Shown: piece after piece, positions 26,540 through 37,900 of the stretch | Layout: every line of letters begins with the position of its first letter | How positions within the stretch are numbered: the stretch's first letter is position 1 | Assembly: GCA_016946835.1 (NCBI GenBank) | Contig: JACVTC010000096.1 | Location: forward strand, 53,501 to 117,500 | Direction: 5' to 3' | Source: Neocallimastix lanati (nom. inval.) | Taxonomy: Eukaryota > Neocallimastigomycota > Neocallimastigomycetes > Neocallimastigales > Neocallimastigaceae | DNA: 64,000 nucleotides | The notes under the pieces: model-generated | Seen by the model: only the letters and a program-made list of their open reading frames with translations | Told to the model about the DNA's origin: nothing | The model's database searches: none | Translations under genes and position numbers: made by a program

Positions 26540-26859
26540 TGTTAGCTTTATTAAATTTAGATCTATAATAATATTCCTTATGGAATATGGTATACAAGGG
26601 AAATAAGTGTATGATCTATCTTTCAGCTTTAAATAAGTAATAAAGTCACATGTTACAACATGCGTTTTCCATAACATAAAATAAATTAAAAATTAATTAA
26701 ATAAATATTAAAAGATAATTAACATAGATTTATACAAGACGATAGATCATAATACATTTAAGTAATCATTAAATATAAATAAATAAATACACATAAATAT
26801 AAATAAATACTATAAATAAATAAATTAAATATATAGTTAAATTATGAGTGCAGTCAACA
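26540..26859 (-). repeat. copia 5' LTR
   Basis: 320 bp, apparently identical to 20845-21164. Holds the element's promoter by analogy. Followed directly by the right ATTAT target copy. Confidence 0.95.
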
Positions 26860-26893
<34 letters not shown>

Positions 26894-26897
<4 letters not shown>

Positions 26898-27754
26898 TAA
26901 TTTATGTGATAAAAAATTTAAATATAAAAATTAGATATTTATTATTATTTAATAATATTATTAATTATTAATTTGAACTAATTTTATTCATTTCTTATTA
27001 AACTAGTAAGAAATTATTATTTTTTTTTCTTTTTTGCCAAATGTATGATTCATTTTTAAAATATATTAAAATTTTATTTATAAATATATAAATGATTCGT
27101 TTTTGAAATAAATTAAAAATGATTATTAATCAATAACATTATATTACAATAAATAAAAAAATTTAAGAATTAAATACAAAAAATTTGTAATAGAATTTTT
27201 TATAATAGAATTTTTTAGGAAAAATAAAATATATGTTACAATTCTATATTTCATTATTTATTATAAAAATTTTTATATTTTTATATTTATTATTTCTTTA
27301 AAGATTACATATAATTATTTATTAATTTATCAATTATATTATTTATAATACTTCTTTCTCTCTCTCCTTTTTTTTTTTTTTATTATATTTGTTATATTTC
27401 TTTCCTTTAAAATATATTTTTAAAAAAGAAATGTTACACATGTCAAATTTTTTTTAATACAATTTTTATTAATTTAAATTTTTCAAAAAAATTTTGGTTT
27501 CAAAATTCTTTTGAAAAATTTTTAATTTTATTATGTGTACACAACGAAATGTATTTATTATTTCAATTAAAATTTTATATTATTATTTATTAATTTATAT
27601 GATTTAAAAAAGTATTTAAAAAGACTCAAAATATTAATTTCATAAAAAAAAAAATTTTTCTTTTTATATTTTACATACAAATTATTACATAATCAAATAT
27701 TATAAATATTTATAATACTTTAAATGTACAAAAGTTTAAATATTATGTTGAACT
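26894..27754. other. AT-rich DNA, no gene seen
   Basis: No reading frame of note. Positions 27670-27725 resemble the last ~52 bp of the window (see findings). Confidence 0.65.
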
Positions 27755-30662
27755 TTAACAATTATTATAATTATCCAAATTTTCTAAATAAAAATTTTTG
27801 TCATTATTATTATTATTATTAAATTTTTCATAGTAACTATTATCACTGGAGTTATTATTTAAATTTTTAAAAATATAATTATTATTATTATTATTATTAT
27901 TATCTAATGTATTCAAGGAATTAATTATATTATTATCTAAATTATTTTTATTAAAATTAACATAGATATTTTCTTCAGAAATATTATTTAAAAGGATAAT
28001 CATTTTTATTTGTATTATTCATTTTACTTATATTTTCAACAGAATGGTAATTAATATTTTCATTATTATTCAAATGAATAAATAAAGTAGTATTTTTAAT
28101 TTCTTTATTAATATTTTTAGAGTCAGGAATTAATCGAGAAAGTGCATCGGCAATAACATTTTTCTTTCCTTGTTTATATTTAACTATAATTTTTAACATA
28201 CTAAAAGTTATAACCCATCTAGCTTGACGAGCATTATTTGGTTCTTTATTATTAAACAAACCTACTAAAGGTTTATAATCAGTAAATAAAATAGTATCAT
28301 ATTTATTACCGTTAAAATAGGGTTTATATTTTAAACTACAATAATAAGCAGCTGTGTCCTCTAAATCAATAATACTATAATTTATTTCAGTAGGTTTTAA
28401 AGATCTAGTAATATCATCCCAGACATATTTTTCATTTTTCTTTAGTAGCTTAAATAATGGTTGAGCAATTATAGCAAAATCTTTAATAAATTTTCTATAA
28501 TATCCAATTGCACCTAAGAAAGATCTTAATTGAGTAATATTTTTAGGTGATTCCCATTTGGATATTACATCTATCTTTTTGGGTATTGGCTTTATACCTT
28601 CTGTGGATAAAATATGACCTAGTACTTCAACTTCTTGTTTAATAAAATGGCTCTTTGATAAATTAGCCTTTAGACCATTTTCTTTAATAATATCAAAAAC
28701 TTTTTGAAGATCCAATATGTGTTGTTCTAAGGTATTAGAAAATATTACTAAATCATCCATATAAATGAACATACATTTACCAATTAAAGGCAAGAATATT
28801 CTGTTCATTTCAAGTTGGAAAGTTGCAGGAGCACTACAAAGTCCAAATGGCATAACTTTATAATTATAATTTCCAAACATTGTTATAAAGCAAGTTTTAT
28901 CTCTGTCTTCTTTTTCCATAGGAATCTGATGGAAACCAGAAAATAAGTCAAGCGTGGTTAAGTACTTAACTTTATTGCCTATAGAAAATAATATTTCTTC
29001 TATATAAGGTAAAGGATATGCGTCTTTAATAGTAATATCATTTAATTTTCTATAGTCCACTACCATTCTTTTTAGGAACAAGAATAACTGGGAATGACCA
29101 TGATGATTTTGAGGGTCCTATTAATCCATTTCTTAATAATTTACTTATTTCTTCTCTTAGTATACTCATTTCCTTCTTATTTGCTACTCGATATATTCTC
29201 TGTTCAATTGGCATTCGACCACTTATGATTTTTATTTTATGACTTAATAATTTCGATTTACCTAAATCATCAGTATCAAGTGCTAATACATTTATATTAT
29301 TTAATAATAAAAATTTTAGTTTGTTTCTAATTTTTGTTGGTGCTTTAGCAGCAATTTCGTGAATAGTTATTTCCTTTGCACTTTTAAAATTCTTATCAGT
29401 ATTTTCAATAGAAATATCAATATTTTTGATTACTTTGTTTTCATAATTCCTTTTATTACTAATTTCATTATTAATTTTACATTCAAATACATTCTTTAAA
29501 TAATTATCATTTTTATTTATATTATCATTAATATTGCAAAAATTATTTTCATCTTTATCATCATGATTTCCAAAGGAATTATCAATATCATTATTATCAT
29601 AATTTTCTTCATATAAAAATTAAGTATATTTATCTTCAGTGGTTAGTAAATAATCAATTAGCACATCTTTATTCAATTCTTCTTCGAATTCATCTTTAAT
29701 ATTATCTTCCTCATTTTCTATTTCTGTCACACTTTCAAAACTTCCTATCTTTCGTATCTCATCTGTTTTTTAATATAAGGTGTGATCAGAGAAGTCCATA
29801 ATAATCTTCATTCTAGCTAGCGCATCCACACCAATTAATACTTGGAAAATATCATCTTTTTCAACCAATCTAAAGATTTCCTTAGAAGTAATATTTCCAA
29901 TTGTTATTTCTATTTCATATAATTTTGAGATGAGCGTGGTATTAGTACATGTTTGATATAAGGTTTCTTTAATAGCAGAAATTGGTTTAAATGGAATTTT
30001 ATTATTTATCATGAAAGTTTTGGTGATCATATTAATAGAAGAACAGGAATCTAAATAAACTGTAGTTTCTACGTTTTCTACCTTACATTTTTGTTTTTTA
30101 CAATCTTAGCTTTCTTAATTATTGATAAGGTTGTTTCTTCGTCTTCTAAAATTGTTGTAAACTTTAAGGCTTTAGATAATTCAGTTCTCAATTTAGGATT
30201 AATATTGAGCTACTGTCCGATGGTAATATTAGCGAATTTATTTCCGATATCGTCAACTATATTATAATTATCTTGATTTCCTGTTATTTTTAATTTTTTT
30301 GTAATGTTTTCTTTATTGGATTTTTCTACCTTTTTTTCACTTTGAAGTTGTATTTCTTTAGCTAATTGTTTTATTTCTTTAGCTCTTTCTTTCTTGTTTC
30401 TTCTTTTTGCTTCTTCAATTGAAGGTTCATTTATAAAAGATGGATAAAGATGATTTAACGCTTCTGTTTCTTTTTGATTTTCATTTCCTTTATTATTACT
30501 ATTAGTTTCACTTTCTGGTTCCATTTCCATTAGTTCCTGATTATTTGATGGAACTTTACTTGGTTGAGGATTTTCTTTTAAACTTTTCTTAGTTGCTTTC
30601 TTATATGGTTTATTTTCATTAGTTTTTCTACTTCTTTTATTAATACTTGTAATTATTTTCAA
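27755..30662 (-). pseudogene. Decayed Ty3/gypsy retrotransposon (gag-pol remnant)
   Basis: On the - strand, in element order. 30662-30210 is a Lys-rich Gag-Pol linker (150 codons). About 30060-29770 holds a protease-like YLDSCSSINMI. 29300-29085 is the start of RT (RMPIEQRIYRVANKKE, SSWSFPVILVPKKNG). After a frame break at about 29065, 29072-27984 carries RT (VVDYRKLNDITIKDAYPLPY, FIYMDDLVIFS) and part of RNase H (ILFTDYKPLVGLFN, ADALSRLIPDS). 28003-27755 is an Asn-rich tail. Against the intact element at 34.9 kb, about 60 codons around the first RNase H aspartate (TDAS motif) are missing, and the whole integrase is gone. There is an in-frame stop near 29622 and frameshifts near 30085, 29065 and 27990. 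It is dead. Confidence 0.85.
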
Positions 30663-33108
30663 AAATAAAATAAAATTTTTATAATATTTAATTAATAATT
30701 TTAATAATAAATTTGATAATATTTAAATAATAATTTTTATAATAATTAATAATACTTTTTAATAATAAATTTAATTAATAATTTTAATAATTTTATAATA
30801 ATATTAAATAGTTATAATAAATAAATTTTTATAATGATATTTAATTAATAATTTTAATAATTTATAGTATTAATAGTTTATAATAAATTTTATAATAATA
30901 TTTAATTAATAATCTTAATAATTTATAGTATCTTAAAAGTATAATTTTAATATTTACAATAGTATTTTAATATTTTAATATACACATATATTTAATAATA
31001 TAACAATAAAGTAATTAATTAAAATTGATTTAAAATTATTTACAAGTTAAAATTAATTTATATCAAAATAAATTAATTTTTATAATTAGGTTTAGGTTAT
31101 CAAGAATATAGGAAAAGTACAATTTAGTAAAGAATTATTTGTAAAAGAAATTGATTGTTTAGGTAAGATTATAGTTAAATCTTATTGAGTGGTAGGTTAG
31201 ATTCTTGCTATATCTTTCCTAATTTGGGTTAAATTGGTCAGGTCAAGATGTTCTTATTAATTATAACAATTTAATTAAATTTAAATAATAAATAACACAC
31301 ACAGTTTTATAATTAAGATTTCAATCTTTAAAATTTATGTTTTATTAGAACTTTATTTAATATATATTTTAATAATAAAATTAACTATGATTAATTTAAA
31401 GAATTATTATTGTTATAATTAATTCATTAACTTTATGTTAATACATTATAAATTAATAATCTTACAAAGAATTCAAAATATGGAATTCAAATCCTTTTTA
31501 TACTAAACTAAAATAATAATTAACAATATAAATAATTAATACATTTTAATACTAATGTATTCATACATGTATATAAACTATATAAATAATTAATACATTT
31601 TAATCTTAATATATTCATACATACATGTATATAAACTATATAAAATATAATAATAAAATAATATTGATAAGAATCTTTTAATACAATAACTATATAATTA
31701 TTCATAAAACAATTTAATAAAATAATATATAATAAAATAAAATATTAAAACTAATTAAAAATTCTCTTTCGGAAATCTTTAGAATGATAAAGAATTCTTT
31801 AGAATCTTTTAGAAAATAATTGAATAAAATATATAATAATAAAATATATAAAACTTATAAAACTTATTTAAAATATTATAAAATTATTACTAATAACTAA
31901 TTCTGTATTTTTAATTAATAATAAAAATTAATAATATAATTTCCAAGTTAAAAGATTTTATCTAATATAGATTTCTTAATTAATAATTTAGGGTCTTAAT
32001 TAAATAATTAAATTATTTTTTATATTTAGAATATCTTTAAAGTCCAATATCTCGTTATCTAGTTGTCCAATAAGGTTGATTTTAACATATGTTGTAGTTC
32101 TCATCTGTAGCTTTCTAATGAATATACTTTTAGCGGGAATGTCAATATAATATTTCCATTATTTATCGTGTTGTCGTTGTTTTTCTTCAAGTTATTTTTA
32201 TTAAATTCTTAAAGGTTAAAATAAATTAAATTATCTTTAATTAGTCCAAACCCTTTGGTTTCTGATTATTTAATGTTTCTAATATTTATTTTTATAATTA
32301 AAAATCGAATTAAAATAATTTTTGTCAATAACTAAATTAAATTTCAATTGATCTAATAGTGAATTTTAACCTCAAATCCACTAGTATTCGTGACAATTTA
32401 TGTCAAAGTTTTTAGATAATTTGGTCTTAACGATTAGGTCAAGATGCCAAATTATAGTAATTAATTAATAATTTAATTTTACTCTTTATTTACATATTGT
32501 TATTAGTAAATTTTATAATTAAGTTTTTATTTAAAATATAAATTTTATTTAATCTTAATAATATTTTATTACATTATTATTTTATATAATTATTACTATA
32601 ATTTAAATTACAATAATCCTACAAAGGATTAATCAAAAGATTTAAACATGTATTTATATAAAATAATTAATTTTTAAAATATTAATTATTAATATGAATA
32701 TGTAAATAATATTAATATAAGTTTGATATTGATAATATAAAATAAGATAATAATATAAATATTTAATATAAATAAAATATAAGAATCTAATATAGCTAAA
32801 TACTATATTTAATAATTAAAATATAAAATGTAGAAATTAATTTAATGACAATCACGTGTTTACATTATTTAATATATATTAATTTCAATATGTTAATAAT
32901 ATTTAGTAATTAGTTGGCCTAGACTAATTCCTAAATATTTTAATAAAGTTAATTTAATAATAATTATTATATTATTATTTATTAATATTGAAATTCAAAT
33001 AACTGAATTATCGAAATTGAAATTGAATTGAAATTCAGTTATTATCTTAACAATTTAATAATATTTTATAACAAAATAAATGTTATTAATTCATTCTTTA
33101 CCAAAAAT
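30663..33108. repeat. AT-rich DNA with two diverged direct repeats (about 31240-31470 and 32435-32625)
   Basis: Three anchors recur in order: GGTCAAGATG (31241, 32437), TTTTATAATTAAG (31304, 32510) and AATAATCYTACAAAG (31455, 32612). The copies are otherwise diverged and look like old LTR or untranslated sequence of the neighbouring gypsy relic. A 54-bp tandem duplication lies at about 31529-31640. A stretch at 32040-32220 has somewhat more G+C, with an open - strand frame that is not recognised. Confidence 0.4.
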
Positions 33109-34148
33109 GATTTATACCTAATATTCTTAATCTACAAAAATTAAATTTTGTAGAAGTGAATAAAAGGATAAATACTGAATAAAATTGATTTAAGAAATTT
33201 AAAAAAAAAAATAAATATGTTTTATTATTAAACACAAAAATGTTTTATTAAAAAAAATTTATTTTTATTTTAATATTAATCTTTATTTATTTAATAATTA
33301 ATTTTGTTTAAATTAATAAAATAATTGTTAAAACTAATAAAATAATAAAATGAAATATTTATTATTTAAACTAATTTATTTTAAATTTTAATAATAAAAT
33401 TGATTATTAATAACTAATAAAATATTTATAATAATTTATTAACTAATTAATAATCATAAAAAATTGATTATTAAAAACTAATAAAATATCTATAATAATT
33501 TATTAAATAATTAATAATCATACTTTTTGATTATTAAAACTAATAAAATATTTATAATAATTTATTAAATAATTAATAATAAAGAATAATTTATAAGAAA
33601 TATTTACATGTTTTTATATTTTTCTTTGATTTTAAACTATTTACATTAAAAATAATAAAATTAATAAAAGAGAAATAAAGAATAATTTATTATTAAATTA
33701 AACAATATTTACAATTAAAATGTTGATAAAGATGAGTTTTAAAATGTTATTTTAATTACAATTTGTTTATAAAAGTTGAGTTATAAAATAAATAAAATAA
33801 TCATTATTTTAAATAAAAGTAACTTAAAAAATTATTTAACTAGTTAATTTTAATTTTGAGATGTTTATAAGTTTGTTTATTTGTTATTTATAATTTATTA
33901 AATTTGTTTATTATTTTGTTTATTTGTAGTCTTAGAAAAATATTATTTATTAATTTATTTTAGTTTTTAATTAAAATTATTAATGATTAATTAAATTATT
34001 ATTATTTTATTTTAATTATTTTTATTTAATTAATTTTTCTTAAATATGGATTTAATTTTTTGTTTAGAATGGATTAATTTTTGGGTTAAGTTAGACAGAA
34101 TTTGTTTTTTTATTATTTATTTTAATTTAATAATTTTGTTATTTATCA
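33109..34148 (-). repeat. Old, diverged gypsy-family LTR (left boundary approximate)
   Basis: Ends with TTGTTATTTATCA exactly like the intact gypsy LTR. Shares further blocks in order, such as AATGTTTTATTAAAAA at about 33238 and TTTATATTTTTCTTT near 33613, with the intact LTR at 34,257 and 34,440. It could be the 5' LTR of the decayed element at 27.7-30.7 kb. Its right end is 5 bp from the start of the newer element. Confidence 0.55.
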
Positions 34149-34153
34149 AAAAA

Positions 34154-34387
34154 TGATAAATTTTAGAAATTATCTTAATTTTAATATAGAATTAAAAAGT
34201 GATAATTTCAATTTATTTTAATAATAACTGTATAAGTTATTTATGAATTAAAAATGTTTTATTAAAAATAACACTAAAAATTTGGTTTATTAGAACACTT
34301 GTTTTCTAATATTTTATTTTATAAATCTTTTATTAAAATTTATTAAACATTACAAAATTTAAAGTGATTATTAAAATTATAAAATTA

Positions 34388-34418
<31 letters not shown>

Positions 34419-34913
34419 TTTACATGAAATATTTACAAGTATTTATATTTTTCTTTAAAATTAAACTATTTATAATTTATAAATAAAAAGAATAATTAAA
34501 TAAAATAAAAGTAATAAAATTAATAATAAAATAAATATTTAATAATAAAATAAATAAATTTGTTTATTATAAAAATAATTAAAAATATTTTGTTATTTAA
34601 ATTAATAAATTTTGTTATTATAAAATTATTATTTAATTATAAAATTAATTATAAAAATTATTATAAAACTAATTATTAAAACTAATTATTTTATTTTAAA
34701 TTTAATCTTAATATTTTTATTTTGAAAAATATATAATATTTCTTTCATATCTGAGTATTAATGTAATTTTTAAGTGTAATTTATTTGTTTTAATTAATTA
34801 ATTAATTAATTTTTTTTTTTTTATTTTATTAAATTATTATTAAACTTGGCTAAGGTTAGTTTTGATTTTATGTATAATAAATTTTCAAGATTTATTAATT
34901 TTGTTATTTATCA
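34154..34913 (-). repeat. gypsy 3' LTR
   Basis: 760 bp, TGATAAAT to ATTTATCA. Matches 40677-41440 over its whole length except small length changes in an AAT run and similar tracts. Next to it inside the element is a short purine stretch (CGAGGAA on the - strand, about 34915-34921), a weak candidate polypurine tract. The pol stop codon is 12 bp away. Confidence 0.93.
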
Positions 34914-34925
34914 ATTCCTCGGCGG

Positions 34926-37900
34926 TTAAGATTGAACTTCGTCCCTTGAAGTTAATTCTTTTTCTGGAATGATATAAGGAAAAACATTTTTAATATGTAC
35001 ATTTCGATCAAGAAGTTTTCCTGTTTGAGGATCTTCGAGGACAACTGTATTGAATTTTTGTTTGTTAACTACTTTATATGGTCCATAAAAGTAAGGATTT
35101 AATTTACTTCTTCCAATTAATCTTATCATCACGTAATCTCCGGGTTTATAATTTTTCTTTAATGATTTCGATAGTCCAATGCGATGTTCCCAATATTGAT
35201 TTGCGTAATCCGAATATTCTGTTGCTTGTTTCACCCAATTCTGATGTCTTAGGAATCTTCTAAAAATATATTCTTCATCTGTTTCATTTGGATCTTTGTA
35301 AATATCTGGAAACATTACTTCTAATGGCCAGGTGTCTTTTCTCCCATAAAGTAATTCAAAGCTGCTAAATTTTGTTTTGGAATTTTTTGTTGTTCTAAGA
35401 GCCCAAAGTGCGGATGGTAAATATTCATCCCATTCACTTTCGTTTTCAACTAAGAGTCTTAGAATTTTCTCTACTTCTCTATTACGGTTTTCAATCATAC
35501 CATTTGATTCTGGATGATGTGGAGATACAAAGTGCACCCATGACCCATAAAGATCGATCATCATTTTAGTAATATCTGATGCGAACGAACTTCCATTATC
35601 TGTAACAATTATTTCTGGAGGACCATGTCTTGATATAACTTCAGTTAAAAATTTTATAACTTCTTCAGTCTTTGTGTTTGGAATGGCTTTAGCTTCAACC
35701 CATTTTGTGAAGTAGTCAACCAATGTAATAATATACATATTTCCATTTTTAGTAATTGGAAGAGGACCAATCGTATCAAGTCCAACACGAGTAAATGGTT
35801 GTTCAACTGGTGTTACATTATCTGCAGTGTTTTTTGGGATTGGTTTTGGTCTACAAAGTTGACATTTTCTGCAAGATTTGATCCACATCCTAACGTCATT
35901 CCAAATGCCGGGCCAATAATATGAATTTAGTATTCTGTTTACAGTTTTTTCGGCTCCTTCATGTCCTACAGAATGAGCACGATTAATTATATCCTTTTTG
36001 TCTTCATCACGGTAGATAACTTTTAAATAAGTATCATCTTTCTTATAATATAAGATGTTATCAACAACTTGATAATTCTTAGTGAAGTATTTGATTATTC
36101 CTTCTGGTAGGTTTAAATCTTTTGGATTAAGATCAGCTAAAATTGTATTAATACATTTTATAATATCTTCGCTGTCTTTTGAAGGTAGTCTTGAAAGAGC
36201 GTCTGCGAAAACATTTTTCTTTCCTTTTTCATATTTTAGTTCAATTTTATATTTGTTAAATTCTTCTATCCAACGCATGTGTCTTCCTTTATTTGGAATA
36301 GTATTTTTGTAAAATCCTAAGAGTGGTTTATGATCCGTAATGAATATAGTTGGTTTCTTGTTACTAATTAAGTACTGACGGAATTTTTGGATTGCGTAAT
36401 TAATAGCCAAACCTTCAAGATCAGTTACAGAGTAATTTCTTTCTGGAGGTGATAAAGTACGACTTACACAATAAATTGGGTGTTCCAATTTGTCTTCCTC
36501 CACCTGTAAGAGGACAGCACCGATACCATGAGTAGAGGCGTCTGTTCTAACAATAAATTCTTTATCAAAGTCAGGATAACATAATATAGGGTCAGACAAT
36601 AAACAGTGACGTATGTCTTCAAAAGCTTCATTATGATCAGAAGTCCATATATATGGTTGATTTTTCTTAAGAAGTTTAAAAAGAGAGTCAGCTCTTATAG
36701 AGAAATTTTGTATAAATTTTCTGTAATAACTAGCAAGACCAAGGAAAGACCTGAGTTCATTAACATTTTTGGGAGCTTCCCAAAGGGCTATACTTTGAAC
36801 TTTAGAAGGAACAGTTTTTAAACCATTAGGGGTAAGAACATGACCTAAGACTTCAATTGATTCTTGGAAAAATTTGCATTTTTGAAGATTGAGGGAGAGA
36901 TTATACTTGGAGAATATTTCAAATACTTGTTTTAAATGTTCAAGATGTTTTTCAATAGAAGTAGAATATACAACTATGTCATCGATGTAAACGAATAAGC
37001 ATTTACCAATGAGGGGTAAAAGGATTCTGTTCATCTCCCTTTGAAAGGTAGCGGGAGCATTAGTTAAACCGAAAGGCATAACAACAAAATTATAGTTTCC
37101 AAATTTTGTTGTGAAAGAAGTTTTTTCGATATCTCTGGGATTCATTGGGATTTGGTGATAACCCGAATATAAGTCAAGGGCTGAAAATATTTTAGCACCT
37201 CTAACTGAAGAGACAAGTTCATCGATGAAAGGGAGTGCATATGAATCTTTAATAGTGATTTCATTAAGCCTTCTGTAATCTATACATAGTCTCCATTTCC
37301 CATTTTTCTTTCTGACTAATAAAACAGGAAATGACCAAGGAGAATGCGAGGGAATAATTAAGCCTTTATTAAGTAAGGATATAATTTCTTCTTTTAGAAT
37401 ATCAGAATGCTCTTTTGATAATTTATAAGGTTTTAGCTTAATAGGTTTTTCCGTAGTAGTAATTATTGAATGTGGTTCAAGGTTAGCAGTTGTTAGCTGA
37501 CTTAGTGATGTTGCCATACAATTTTTGTATTGATTAATAAGACTTTCAAATTTTGATTTAACTTTATCTGGAACAGAATTGAGAATTTCGTTTAAGGTAG
37601 AGTTAAATTCACGAATTTCTTCATCTTCTTTAGATACATAAATAGCATTCATTAAGGGAATATTATTTGTATTATTTGAGTTAATTATCTGGATTATCTT
37701 TTTAAGACCTTTTCTTGTTTTCTGATATATGAAATCATCATCTGGATCAATAAATAATCTATATTTCTTTTGGATACTTCTTCCAAAAATAATATCAAAG
37801 TATGGATTATCTTGATTTATAATATAAAATTTTTCATAAATGTTGCAAGAATCATTAATGTTAATTTTCAATGGAACATAGTATTTAGTAGGTACTGTAG

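Noticed and set aside
30210-30662. Separate host gene for a Lys-rich 150-residue protein
   Set aside because: Its position and style match the Lys/Asn-rich start of Pol in the intact gypsy element, so it belongs to the relic.
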